From: JADHLJ01 sp038118725
GTDB lineage: Bacteria > Pseudomonadota > Alphaproteobacteria > Thalassobaculales > Thalassobaculaceae
Assembly (NCBI GenBank): GCA_038118725.1
Contig: JAYOIK010000024.1
Location: forward strand, 1 to 64,000
Direction: 5' to 3'
Length of the DNA stretch: 64,000 bases
Notes under the pieces: model-generated
What the model saw: the letters and a program-made list of their open reading frames with translations, nothing else
Database searches by the model: none
What the model was told of the DNA's origin: nothing
Translations under genes and position numbers: made by a program
In this document: in pieces, positions 28,707-37,774 of the stretch
Layout of the letters: every line of letters starts with the position of its first letter
Position numbering within the stretch: position 1 is the stretch's first letter

Positions 28707-29873
28707 CTAGCGATACGGGTCCGCCGCGTCCCTCAGACCGTCGCCGAAGAAGTTGAACGCCAACACGACGATGATCACCGGCACCACCGGCGCCATGATC
28801 CAGGGATAGAGTTCGACCGCGTTGATGTTCTGCGCCTCGGTCAGAAGCACGCCCCAGGAGGTAATCGGTGGTCTGAGGCCGAGGCCAAGGAAACTCAGCG
28901 CGGTCTCGCCGAGGATCATCGAGGGGATCGACAGGGTCGCCGAGGCGATCAAGTGGCTCATGAAACTGGGGAGCAGGTGCCGACCGATGATCCGCTTTGG
29001 CTTGGCGCCCATGAGTTGGGCCGCGAGCGCGAAATCCTCCTCGCGCAGGGATAGCAGTTTCGAGCGGACCGCGCGGGCGAGGCCTGTCCAATCCAGCATC
29101 CCGAGGATAAGGGTGATGCCGAAATAGACCAGGATCGGACTCCAGGTCACCGGCAAGGCGGCGGACAACGCCATCCATAGCGGCAATTCCGGGAAGGACC
29201 GGATGATCTCAATGATCCGTTGGGTCAGATTGTCGATCCAGCCGCCGTAATAGCCGGCCAAGCCACCGACCACGATGCCGATGACGAAGCTGATGATGAT
29301 GCCGAACAGCCCGACGGTGAGAGAAACCCGAGTGCCGTAGACAATGCGGGAGAGAATGTCGCGTCCGAGACGGTCCGTGCCCAGCAGGAACAACGTGCCG
29401 CCCTCGGCGGGACAGAAGATGTGAAAACTCCCGTCGAACGCTCCCCAGAATTTGTATTCGTCGCCGAAACAGAAGAAGCGGATCGGCTGAACCTTGTCCG
29501 GGTTGGGCGTGTATTCCCGCTTCAGGGTTTCCATGTTGAGTTCATAGTCGAGCCCGTAAACGAAGGGGCTGACGAACTCGCCGTCGTGGAATAGGTTGAT
29601 GCCCTGGGGCGGCGCGTAGATGAAATCCGTGTTTCGCGTGCTCAGCGCATAGGGCGCCAGAAGCTCGCTGATCACCACCGAGAAATACATGAAGGCCAGC
29701 ACCGCGCCGGAGATCACCGCCAAGCGGTGCCGGCGCAGCTTCCACCACATGAGTTGCCACTGGGTGGCCATGTAGTAGCGTTCCTGTTCCGGCGTCAGAA
29801 CCTCGGTCACGTTCGGGTCGAACGGCGCCTTGTTGACGTAATGGGGAACCGGTCCGCGGCGCGCGCTACTCAT
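28707..29873 (-). CDS. Oligopeptide-type ABC transporter permease (DppC/OppC-like)
   Basis: A 388-residue inner-membrane permease. A TM helix near residue 50-75 is followed by an unusually long periplasmic loop (about 75-165), then the GTDRLGRDILSRIVYGTRVS signature and five more helices with the cytoplasmic EAA-like loop ALAAQLMGAKPKRIIGRHLL that docks the ATPase. It pairs with the permease gene upstream, overlapping it by 4 bp. It is the last gene of the long leftward operon. Confidence 0.93.
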   Translation of the reverse strand: MSSARRGPVPHYVNKAPFDPNVTEVLTPEQERYYMATQWQLMWWKLRRHRLAVISGAVLAFMYFSVVISELLAPYALSTRNTDFIYAPPQGINLFHDGEFVSPFVYGLDYELNMETLKREYTPNPDKVQPIRFFCFGDEYKFWGAFDGSFHIFCPAEGGTLFLLGTDRLGRDILSRIVYGTRVSLTVGLFGIIISFVIGIVVGGLAGYYGGWIDNLTQRIIEIIRSFPELPLWMALSAALPVTWSPILVYFGITLILGMLDWTGLARAVRSKLLSLREEDFALAAQLMGAKPKRIIGRHLLPSFMSHLIASATLSIPSMILGETALSFLGLGLRPPITSWGVLLTEAQNINAVELYPWIMAPVVPVIIVVLAFNFFGDGLRDAADPYR

Positions 29874-30868
29874 CGGTTTGCTCCCCCGCCAAGCCGGATC
29901 CGGGGATCAAGCCATGCCAGCGCGAGGTCCGAGAGGAACATCCCGACAACCGTCAACAGCGCCAGGAAGATCAGGAAGGAGCCGGCGAGATACATATCCT
30001 GGCTTTGTAGGGCGGCGATCAGCATCGGTCCCGTCGTCGGCAAGGACAGGACCATCGACACGATGGCCGACCCGGACACGACCTGGGGAAGCATGTTGCC
30101 GATATCGGCGATGAACGGGTTCAGGGCGGTCCGCAGTGGATACTTCACCAGCGTCTTGAGCGGCGATAGCCCCTTGGCGCGAGCGGTGACGACATATTGC
30201 TTCTGCAGCTCGTCGAGCATGTTCGCTCGCAAACGGCGGATCATGCCGGCGGTACCCGAGGTGCCGATCACGACGACGGGCACCCAGAGATGCTCAAGCA
30301 CGGACAGCGCCTTGTCGATACTCCAGGGCTGGTCGATATAGATCGGGTCCATCAGGCCACCGATCGAGGTGCCGAACCAGACATTGGCGAAATACAGCAA
30401 CACCAGCGCGAGCAAAAAGTTTGGAGTCGCGAGGCCGATGAAGCCGATGAAGGTCAGCCCGTAGTCACCCCAACTGTATTGATGCGTCGCCGAGTAGATC
30501 CCGATCGGAAAGGACACCGCCCAGATGAAGATGATGGTGGTGAAGTTCAGCACCAAGGTGAGGAACAGACGATCGCCAACCACATCGGCGACCGGAAGCT
30601 GGTACTCGAACGAGAATCCAAAATCGCCGTTCAACAGCCCCCACGCCCAGACCAGGTACTGCTCGATCATCGGCCGATCGAGGCCGTATTGGGCCCGCAG
30701 CGCGTCGATCTTGGCCGTGTCGACATTCTCGCCCTGGCTTTGCAACTCCGCGATCAGGGTGGAGAGATAGTCCCCCGGTGGTAGCTGAATGATGACGAAG
30801 GTGATCGCGCTGATCGCGATCAATGTCGGGATCATGATCAGGATGCGGCGGATGACATAGGCAAACAC
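29870..30868 (-). CDS. Oligopeptide-type ABC transporter permease (DppB/OppB-like)
   Basis: A 332-residue permease starting MFAYVIRRILIMIPTLIAIS, the typical DppB first helix, with the LDRPMIEQYLVWAWGLLNGD segment and the EAA-like loop VVTARAKGLSPLKTLVKYPL. It forms the channel with the DppC-like protein. It lies 12 bp after the solute-binding protein gene and overlaps the next permease by 4 bp. Confidence 0.94.
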   Translation of the reverse strand: MFAYVIRRILIMIPTLIAISAITFVIIQLPPGDYLSTLIAELQSQGENVDTAKIDALRAQYGLDRPMIEQYLVWAWGLLNGDFGFSFEYQLPVADVVGDRLFLTLVLNFTTIIFIWAVSFPIGIYSATHQYSWGDYGLTFIGFIGLATPNFLLALVLLYFANVWFGTSIGGLMDPIYIDQPWSIDKALSVLEHLWVPVVVIGTSGTAGMIRRLRANMLDELQKQYVVTARAKGLSPLKTLVKYPLRTALNPFIADIGNMLPQVVSGSAIVSMVLSLPTTGPMLIAALQSQDMYLAGSFLIFLALLTVVGMFLSDLALAWLDPRIRLGGGANR

Positions 30869-30880
30869 GTCTCGGCTCTC

Positions 30881-32821
30881 CTATGACTTGTCGGCCGCGG
30901 CATCGTCCGCGGTGGGGTCGAACCAGAAGGTGTCGGGGCTGTAGATCCCGAAATGCGCCCCCGGATCCCAATTGTAGATGCCTTTCGACGGCACGTTCCG
31001 CAGCGAGTCGGAAACCACGACCGGTTGAAGGACACCGGCGATCAGGCCGATGGTGAAAACTTGTTCCGCGTTGATATCCAGTATCCGACGCCAGATTTCG
31101 CGCTTGGCCGAGGTCGAACTGGAGGCGCGCCATTTCTTGAAAAGTTCGAGCAGTTCCTTGGCCGGCGCCAGGTCCGGGGCTTGTCCGGCCTTGCCCCCGG
31201 TCTCGAAATGCTGCCCCCATTTCGGCCATTGCAGGGATTGCTGGGTCGTGGGGGCGAAATCGGCGGGACTGGTATCCGCGGTCGCGAGGCCGTTCTCAAC
31301 CCCGAACCAGATCGACATCAGGGTCTCGCCCGCGAAGATCCGGTTTCTGAACACGTTGCGTTGCGAAGGTTTGGAGTAGACCTTGATGCCGACGTCGAGC
31401 CAACTGTCGTGGATCAGTTCCAGGACGTCGGTCTGCTCGGTGCTTTCGCCCGCTGTTTCGATGATGATGTCCAGCGGCCGTCCGTCCGGGAGCAGACGCA
31501 CGCCTCGACTGTCGCGTTTGGTGAGGCCGATCTCGTCGAGCAAGCGGTTCGCCGCCTTGATGTCGAAAGACGCCCAGGCGTTCTGATATTTATCATCATG
31601 CAGGGGCGAGGCCGGCAGGACGGTGTTGTTCCCCTCCAAGGCAAGACCGTAATAGATCACCTGGTTGATCTCGCGTCGGTTCACCGCGAGCGACAACGCG
31701 CGGCGGAACCGGACATCCCGGATCAGCTCCTGAAGCCCCGGGTCATTCACGTTGAGGTTTGGCATCAAGGCAAGATGCGCTCCCTTGGCGGTTCGCCAAA
31801 GGTGAGTTTTATACGGTTGGCGATGCTCGCCCTGCTTCAGGAAGGTGTAGTCGTCGAATCTGAGATAGCGGGCCTGCAGATCCACTTCGCCGGTGCCGAC
31901 CTTGGCTGGAATAAGTTTGTTGTTGGCCATGCTGAAAAGAAACTCGTCGGCATAGGGCAGTTGGTTTCCCTCCGGATCGACCCGGTGAAAATAGGGATTG
32001 CGGACGAAACTCAACCGATCGGAGGAAAGACTGGAATCGATCCGCCAGGGCTGCAGAACCGGTAGGTCGATATTGTCGTTGCGATAAAGGTTGTCGAGTT
32101 TGTTGTGCAACGCCGACCAGCTTCGTTGCCGGGCCTCCGCGACCGCCGCTTCCAGGGTTTTCTCGTCCGTGTACTTGGCATGAAACCGTTTCATGTAATG
32201 GGCGGGGCGGTAGATATAGAGCGGGCTTGCTCCGGCGAGGCGAACGAGGAAATCCGGGTTCGGCTTGGACCAGCTATACCGGACGGTATGAGCGTCGATC
32301 ACCTCGAATCTCGGACTCTCGCCATCGACCTTGAGGACCGTCGGTGGTCCGACGGGGGAAAGCTCCTCGTTATTGGCGACGTCTTCCCACCAGTATCGAA
32401 AATCCTCGGATGTGAAGGGATGGCCATCCGACCATCTGTGGCCGGGGCGCAATCGCAGCGTGAAGACCCGGCCTTCGTCGACATCAAAGGAGGCCAGGAT
32501 GTCGGGGATCAACTCGAAACCGTCGGGGGAATAAACCACCAGGCGGGCATAGCCGTAGACCGCCATCTGACGGGCGTCCTTGGCCCGCGCCATGAGCATG
32601 CGGATCGTGCCGCCGTGCTTGCCGATTTCCAGTCCTCGCTTGGCGAAATCCACGACCCGGGGCGTGAGCGGTAGCCGTTGACCAACCGGGGGCAACTCGC
32701 CCGCCTCGACACGTTCGGCCAGGATCGGCGGCTCGGTATAGGCCGCCACGCCGCCAGACGACAATGCCAGGAAAGCCGACAGCACCAGGGCCGCCGCTTG
32801 GAGGAAAAGACGATCCTTCAT
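30881..32821 (-). CDS. Family 5 ABC transporter extracellular solute-binding protein
   Basis: A 646-residue periplasmic binding protein with a signal peptide (MKDRLFLQAAALVLSAFLAL to about GVAAY) and no lipobox cysteine. Family 5 features include FTLRLRPGHRWSDGHPFTSEDF, RFRRALSLAVNRREINQVIYYG and the C-terminal interdomain segments. At about 610 mature residues it is longer than DppA/OppA and resembles the large members that take peptides or glycan fragments. The ATG overlaps the stop of the ATPase gene (ATGA); the open frame beyond it is noise. Confidence 0.9.
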   Translation of the reverse strand: MKDRLFLQAAALVLSAFLALSSGGVAAYTEPPILAERVEAGELPPVGQRLPLTPRVVDFAKRGLEIGKHGGTIRMLMARAKDARQMAVYGYARLVVYSPDGFELIPDILASFDVDEGRVFTLRLRPGHRWSDGHPFTSEDFRYWWEDVANNEELSPVGPPTVLKVDGESPRFEVIDAHTVRYSWSKPNPDFLVRLAGASPLYIYRPAHYMKRFHAKYTDEKTLEAAVAEARQRSWSALHNKLDNLYRNDNIDLPVLQPWRIDSSLSSDRLSFVRNPYFHRVDPEGNQLPYADEFLFSMANNKLIPAKVGTGEVDLQARYLRFDDYTFLKQGEHRQPYKTHLWRTAKGAHLALMPNLNVNDPGLQELIRDVRFRRALSLAVNRREINQVIYYGLALEGNNTVLPASPLHDDKYQNAWASFDIKAANRLLDEIGLTKRDSRGVRLLPDGRPLDIIIETAGESTEQTDVLELIHDSWLDVGIKVYSKPSQRNVFRNRIFAGETLMSIWFGVENGLATADTSPADFAPTTQQSLQWPKWGQHFETGGKAGQAPDLAPAKELLELFKKWRASSSTSAKREIWRRILDINAEQVFTIGLIAGVLQPVVVSDSLRNVPSKGIYNWDPGAHFGIYSPDTFWFDPTADDAAADKS

Positions 32822-34722
32822 GACGCAAGCTTTATGCGAAGCGCCGACTCCGAGGCGCGCACGAAATGCTCGCCGCCCAGGTCGATCAGAGCGGGTCGGG
32901 CGGTCTCGTTGACGGTGAATGGTGCCTCCCATTCGCTCGGGATCGAGCATCTGCCATCCATGATTGCGTTGAAGTCCAGCGGGTGGTCCAGATTGGGATC
33001 CGGAACGGCGGCGAGCAGGGCTTGGGTGTAGGGGTGTACCGGATTGCGGAACAGCTCCTCGCGCGGCGCGACTTCCACCAAGCGTCCGGCGCACATCACG
33101 GCGATCCGATCCGCGACATAGTCCACCACCGCCAGGTTATGGGAGATGAAGATATAGGTGAGATTGAGTTCCTTTTTCAGATCCCGGAGTAGGTTTAGGA
33201 CCTGCGCCTGAATCGACACGTCGAGCGCCGAGACCGGCTCGTCGCAGATCAACATGCTGGGCCGCAGCGCCAGGGCCCGGGCGATGCCGATCCGCTGACG
33301 CTGGCCACCCGAGAAACTGTGGGGATAGCGGTTGAGGTGACGCACATCCAAGCCGACCAGGCGCATCAGCTCGCGGACCATCTCGCGTCTATACTCGTCG
33401 TCGCCGATCTGGTGGATCAGCAAGGGTTCGCTGACGATATCGAACACCGTCATGCGGGGGTTGAGGGAGCTGAAGGGATCCTGAAAGACGAACTGTAGTT
33501 TCTTGCGAAAATCGATCAGCGCCGATTCACCCAGGGCCAGGACATCCGTGTCCCCGTCATGATCGACATAGCGGATCGCACCAGTATCGGGAGAGAGCGC
33601 CCGCATGATGATCTTGCTGAGCGTGGTTTTCCCGCAACCGCTCTCGCCCACCAGTCCGAGGCATTCGCCGCGGCGGACCTCGAAACTGACATCGTCAAGG
33701 GCATGCACCTTGGCGCTGTCCGAAGAGAACCAGCCGCTCTTTCGGATCGTGAAGGTCTTCGTAAGATTCTCAACCCTGAGGATCGGCGTGTCCTTCAATC
33801 CCTCCTCGGCCTTGCGGGCCTCGGGGTCCGGGCGCAACAGATGGCCGGTTGAGGATTCGATCTCGCGGATCGGCACCAGTCTTTCGTCTCGGCCCATGTC
33901 GAAGCGCGGTACCGCCGCCATCAGGGATTTCAGATAAGGGTGCTCGGGCCGTCGATAGATATCCTCGATGCCGCCGCTTTCCATGATTTGGCCGCGATAC
34001 ATGACCACGACCTCGTCGGCGACATTCGCCACGACGCCCAGGTCATGGGTGATCATCAGCATCGCCATGCCGAGCTCGCCTTGCAGATCGCGCACCATTT
34101 TCAGGATTTGCGCCTGGATGGTCACGTCCAGCGCCGTCGTCGGCTCGTCGGCGACCAGCAAGGCCGGGCGACAGATCAAGGCCATGGCGATCATCGAGCG
34201 CTGGCGCAGACCGCCGGACAGCTCGAACGGATAAGTCTTGAGCCCCTTCGCCGGATCGGGAAACCCGACCATGCGGAGCATGTCTTGCGTCAACTCGACC
34301 GCTTCGCGCCCGCTTACATCGCGGTGCAGTTCCAGGGCCTCTTGGATTTGATTGCCGACGGTGTGTAGCGCCGACAGCGACGTCATCGGCTCTTGGAAGA
34401 TGATGGAAATCCGACCGCCACGAATGTCGCGCATCCGCCTGCTGTCCGGATGCAGGCGGGCGATGTCGATGGTTGTTCCCGGTGCCGCGGGGTCGGCGAA
34501 CAGGATCGATCCGCCGTTGATACTCGCGGTTCTCGGGAGCAGTCCCATGATCGCTTGGCTGACCACGGTTTTGCCGGAACCGGACTCGCCGACAAGGGCG
34601 ACGGTGGCCCCCCCGGGAATTTGGAACGAAACGCGGTTCACCGCGACAAGGCGTCCCTCGGGCAGATTAAAGCCAACCTCCAGGTCTCGAATTCGCAGAA
34701 GCGGCGGCGCTCCGTCGTTCAT
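32818..34722 (-). CDS. Fused dual ATPase of an oligopeptide ABC transporter (DppD-DppF type)
   Basis: A 634-residue protein holding two complete ABC ATPase domains. Domain one has Walker A GESGSGKT, signature LSGGLRQR and Walker B LLVADEPTTALD; domain two has GESGCGKT, FSGGQRQR and MLICDEPVSALD. C-terminal OppD/F-type tails (VHPYTQALLAAVPDPN) follow. One polypeptide thus replaces the usual DppD and DppF pair. All catalytic motifs look intact. It overlaps the genes on both sides by 4 bp, so it is translationally coupled to the membrane protein upstream and the binding protein downstream. Confidence 0.93.
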   Translation of the reverse strand: MNDGAPPLLRIRDLEVGFNLPEGRLVAVNRVSFQIPGGATVALVGESGSGKTVVSQAIMGLLPRTASINGGSILFADPAAPGTTIDIARLHPDSRRMRDIRGGRISIIFQEPMTSLSALHTVGNQIQEALELHRDVSGREAVELTQDMLRMVGFPDPAKGLKTYPFELSGGLRQRSMIAMALICRPALLVADEPTTALDVTIQAQILKMVRDLQGELGMAMLMITHDLGVVANVADEVVVMYRGQIMESGGIEDIYRRPEHPYLKSLMAAVPRFDMGRDERLVPIREIESSTGHLLRPDPEARKAEEGLKDTPILRVENLTKTFTIRKSGWFSSDSAKVHALDDVSFEVRRGECLGLVGESGCGKTTLSKIIMRALSPDTGAIRYVDHDGDTDVLALGESALIDFRKKLQFVFQDPFSSLNPRMTVFDIVSEPLLIHQIGDDEYRREMVRELMRLVGLDVRHLNRYPHSFSGGQRQRIGIARALALRPSMLICDEPVSALDVSIQAQVLNLLRDLKKELNLTYIFISHNLAVVDYVADRIAVMCAGRLVEVAPREELFRNPVHPYTQALLAAVPDPNLDHPLDFNAIMDGRCSIPSEWEAPFTVNETARPALIDLGGEHFVRASESALRIKLAS

Positions 34723-35246
34723 TCTTCCTCCGTGGTACTCGTCCGCGTCGACCCCCCCGCCGCGTCCGCTCGGACCGGAAATCCGGCGGCGGCGAAATTC
34801 TCCGCCGTGGACTCGGAAAGTTCAAGTCGGTTGGCCTTAAAAACCGGCGCGCAGGCCCGAAGAAATCCGTCAAAGGCGTCCAAATCGGAATCGACCGAGA
34901 CTTTCCCGGGTGGTCCCTTCACCGTCAGTTGGAACCAACCTTCCTTTCGATCCCGTCTGGTCGAGAAGTATCTGAGCTTGATTTCGGTGATCTCGGACCA
35001 TCGAATGGCCCTACCGAGGGGCCCGTTTGCCCAGATGCCCTCCTCGCTCAACTCGTAGGAGGTTTTTTGACGTCGCCAGGTTCGAAACATGAAGCCCGCG
35101 AACAAAAGAGCGCCGGCGATAACGATATAGTGGAGTACCGAAATTTCTCGCGCGGCCACCAAGAGGCTCGCGCAGACGGCAAAGCCAATCCCGCCGCGAA
35201 TATAATCACCGATCAGAACCTTGGTGGGGTATCGATGACTACTCAT
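34719..35246 (-). CDS. Small membrane protein of unknown function
   Basis: A 175-residue protein (178 if GTG at 35255 is used). Two hydrophobic helices lie at about 17-35 and 40-58, then a soluble domain beginning TSYELSEEGIWANGPLGRAI and continuing with RWSEITEIKLRYFSTRRD. The alternation of beta strands and the W-S-E-I pattern recall bacterial PH-like (YdbT/YokE-type) domains, but I cannot confirm this. It overlaps the deacetylase-like gene by 8 bp and the ATPase gene by 4 bp, bridging the glycan and transporter halves of the operon. Confidence 0.7.
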   Translation of the reverse strand: MSSHRYPTKVLIGDYIRGGIGFAVCASLLVAAREISVLHYIVIAGALLFAGFMFRTWRRQKTSYELSEEGIWANGPLGRAIRWSEITEIKLRYFSTRRDRKEGWFQLTVKGPPGKVSVDSDLDAFDGFLRACAPVFKANRLELSESTAENFAAAGFPVRADAAGGSTRTSTTEEE

Positions 35247-36012
35247 GGGCACCACATTTCCGGAACAAGGAGCTGGACGATAGCATCCTGGCGGTGGGGT
35301 GTGTCATCAGGATATCGCAGAGATTCCAAAAACCTTTCCAGTCGTCCGGATGCATCTCCAAATGATGGGTAAGCAGGCCGATCGGTTCATCGTCCCAATC
35401 ATTCATGGTCCGGCGGCGTTGCAACTCCCGGGTGATGGATGCGGCGACGGCATCGGAACCGATGAAACGGCGGTCGCCGCGCCAATCGATCACGTCGACA
35501 TGGGTGTTTACCCAATCGATGCCGGGGTTCTCCTCGTCGACGGGCCGGTCTCCGAAGACCGATACCGCGTGATACCCGGCGCCGGGAAGGAGCCTCGCCA
35601 AGTCCGGAACCATCCGGTTCCAGGGTGGGACGAAACACGAGAGCATCGTGTCGCCGAAAAGATCGAGGAGGCGTTCTAGGCCCGCGCGGGCTTCTTCCGC
35701 GAGGGTTTCGAGCGGTCTCGCGTCGCCGAACTCGGCCTTCTTCCCGGCGCCGCGTTGATGATCCACATGCGCCCAACCATGCACGGCGACCCGCGCAGGT
35801 CGACCTTTCAGGACCTTCGGAAGGTCCGGTGTTGCCCAACGCGGCTCCACCGCGAGTAGCGGCTCGACGTCCAAGGCTTCGGCAACGCGCAATAACGGAT
35901 CCAGCTTTGCCGTCGGATCGCCTAGATCGTCATCCCGCCACCAGAACCCGGCCTGCTTGCCCGCTTCGCCCCACGCGTCGAGCTCGTTCAGCAAAAGGGC
36001 CCTCGGCGACAT
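35239..36012 (-). CDS. Polysaccharide-deacetylase-like protein
   Basis: A 257-residue protein with the NodB-type fold: FWWRDDDLGDPT holds the catalytic/metal Asp pair, VHGWAHVDHQ the His pair (H-x4-H), and CFVPPWNRM plus GLLTHHLEMHPDDW the later motifs. It has no signal peptide, so it appears cytoplasmic, which is unusual for a carbohydrate esterase acting on wall polymers; it may deacetylate a lipid- or nucleotide-linked intermediate. Flanked by a glycosyltransferase gene (8 bp upstream) and the membrane protein. Confidence 0.78.
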   Translation of the reverse strand: MSPRALLLNELDAWGEAGKQAGFWWRDDDLGDPTAKLDPLLRVAEALDVEPLLAVEPRWATPDLPKVLKGRPARVAVHGWAHVDHQRGAGKKAEFGDARPLETLAEEARAGLERLLDLFGDTMLSCFVPPWNRMVPDLARLLPGAGYHAVSVFGDRPVDEENPGIDWVNTHVDVIDWRGDRRFIGSDAVAASITRELQRRRTMNDWDDEPIGLLTHHLEMHPDDWKGFWNLCDILMTHPTARMLSSSSLFRKCGAHE

Positions 36013-36020
36013 CGCGGCTC

Positions 36021-37172
36021 TCAGTCTGAATTGAGAATGCCGCGCAGCAGCGCGGCGGTGCGTTCGGCGCCGTCGAGGCCGACATCACTCAATGGGCGTC
36101 GGCCCGCCGCGAGCGCGCCCCGCATGGCTTGATCCAAACCTCTTGCGTGGAGATCGTTTTCGGGGACGACCTGAAGATGCCCGCGCGCGGCCAGGAGGTC
36201 CGCCCGCAGTCGCTGTTCCGTTTCAACCCCGCCCTCGAAGGGGATCACCACCGCCGGCGTGCCCGCCGCCATGAGTTCGGCGATGGTGTTGTAACCGGCC
36301 TGGGAAATCGAGAGATCCGCGCGCTCGATCACCGCCGGTAGGTCCGGTCGGCTCCGCTCGACAGTTACGTTTTCCGACGCGCGGGCTCGTAGATCCTGAA
36401 AGATCTCTTCCGGCATGTGGTGGCCGGTCACAAAGCGCCAGGGCCGGTCGGCGAGCGAGGTTTCCGCCCGCAATCTGAACACCTCCGGCACGGTCACGCG
36501 CCCGACCGCGCCGCCGCCGGCGGAAACGACAATCTCTCCGGTGCCGCCTTCTCCGGAATCGCCGACATCCGATGGTGTGAGAACATAGCCGGTATAGCTC
36601 AGCAGGTGCTGGATACGCTCGTGCATCGGAAAAGTCTGGGCGAGCGTGATCACGCGTTCGTCGCCATGCACGAGGATGTGGTCGTAAAAGGCTTCTATGG
36701 TGTCGACGATCTCTTGGTTCCGGTCGGCGCGTGGCTTGGTGACCAGGATATCTCGCATGGAACAAATGATCTTCGGCGGGTTGATCCGCGCGCGGGCCCG
36801 TTCCAAAAGTGGAAGGAGTTCAAAACGCAGCTGTCGCCGACCGAAGGGAAACAGCTCCGTCAGCAAGATGTCTGGCCCGATCCCGTCAAACACCGCCAAG
36901 AGGCCGTCGCGGCGCTGGGCTTTCCAAGCGTCATCAATCGGCGTGCCGTCGGCGTCGACTAGAACCTTGAAATTATCGTCGATCGTGCGGACTGGCGGCA
37001 GCTGATGAAACCGCGCTCCGCCGACGTCAAGATCGGGAACCGGCATGCCGCCGGAAACAAACGTCACGTCGAAACCGCCTAGCACCGCCGCCCGGGATAT
37101 CGCGGCGGCTCGGCGTAAATGCCCGATGCCCAGTAGGTTCTGGACATAGAGCATCAATTTGGGTCGAGACAT
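36021..37172 (-). CDS. Glycosyltransferase-like protein (COG4671/MurG-like)
   Basis: A 383-residue GT-B-fold protein. The N-terminal glycine loop LYVQNLLGIGHLRRAAAISR matches predicted glycosyltransferases of COG4671, and the C-terminal half holds VVSAGGGAVGRV, ADLSISQAGYNTIAELMAAG and PFEGGVETEQ, which line the nucleotide-sugar site in MurG-type enzymes. The sugar and acceptor are unknown. It overlaps the phosphatase stop by one base (TGATG). A second GxGHLRR-type enzyme is encoded at 40236 in the same operon. Confidence 0.82.
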   Translation of the reverse strand: MSRPKLMLYVQNLLGIGHLRRAAAISRAAVLGGFDVTFVSGGMPVPDLDVGGARFHQLPPVRTIDDNFKVLVDADGTPIDDAWKAQRRDGLLAVFDGIGPDILLTELFPFGRRQLRFELLPLLERARARINPPKIICSMRDILVTKPRADRNQEIVDTIEAFYDHILVHGDERVITLAQTFPMHERIQHLLSYTGYVLTPSDVGDSGEGGTGEIVVSAGGGAVGRVTVPEVFRLRAETSLADRPWRFVTGHHMPEEIFQDLRARASENVTVERSRPDLPAVIERADLSISQAGYNTIAELMAAGTPAVVIPFEGGVETEQRLRADLLAARGHLQVVPENDLHARGLDQAMRGALAAGRRPLSDVGLDGAERTAALLRGILNSD

Positions 37173-37774
37173 CAGCTGGATCCAGGCTCGGTCAACGGCA
37201 CGTTGAGGCGATGGGGCGATACTCGCCCCGCGCGATCCACAGAAAAGACATGGGCCGCGCGCCAGTCAAGGCGCGTGTCGGGTTTGTCGCGCATGTCCCA
37301 ACCGGTCGCCAGGGCCAGCACCGCGCGAATCACGCCTTTATGAGACACCGCGCCCGTCAGCGCGGGACCATCCACGAGTTCCCTTAGGAAGGGACGCAGC
37401 CGGTCTTGCACTTGCCGCGGCGACTCTCCACCCGGAGGGGTCATGTCCAGGCCGCGTGCCTCGTTGTCTCGCATCTCGGTCCCGAGGCGCGCGCGCAGAT
37501 CGGCGACGCGTTCGCCCTCCCATTCTCCCCAGCTCATTTCGATCAGCCTGGGCTCGATGACAGGTGTGGAGATTCCGAGAAGGCCGGCTGTCTCGACAGC
37601 GCGCCGTAGTGGGCTCACGCGCCAGGGAATGCCGGCGAGGCATGGCGGGAGGCGCCATTGGGAGACTTCCGCGCGACCCTGGTCCGAAAGCTGGATATCG
37701 GCTCGACCCTGAAGCCGGTGGCCGCTGTTCCAATCGGTGGGACCATGGCGAACAAAAGCGATACAAACGGTCAT
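37172..37774 (-). CDS. Histidine phosphatase family protein
   Basis: A 200-residue phosphoglycerate-mutase-like phosphatase. The catalytic His is in IAFVRHGPTDWN near residue 9, the acidic partner region is MSWGEWEGERV, and the second His is in AVSHKGVIRAV near 146. ATG at 37774 overlaps the previous stop (ATGA) and gives the proper N-terminus; the frame to 37813 is an extension. Among glycosyltransferases it may dephosphorylate a sugar phosphate or a lipid-linked intermediate, which is inference. Confidence 0.88.
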   Translation of the reverse strand: MTVCIAFVRHGPTDWNSGHRLQGRADIQLSDQGRAEVSQWRLPPCLAGIPWRVSPLRRAVETAGLLGISTPVIEPRLIEMSWGEWEGERVADLRARLGTEMRDNEARGLDMTPPGGESPRQVQDRLRPFLRELVDGPALTGAVSHKGVIRAVLALATGWDMRDKPDTRLDWRAAHVFSVDRAGRVSPHRLNVPLTEPGSS

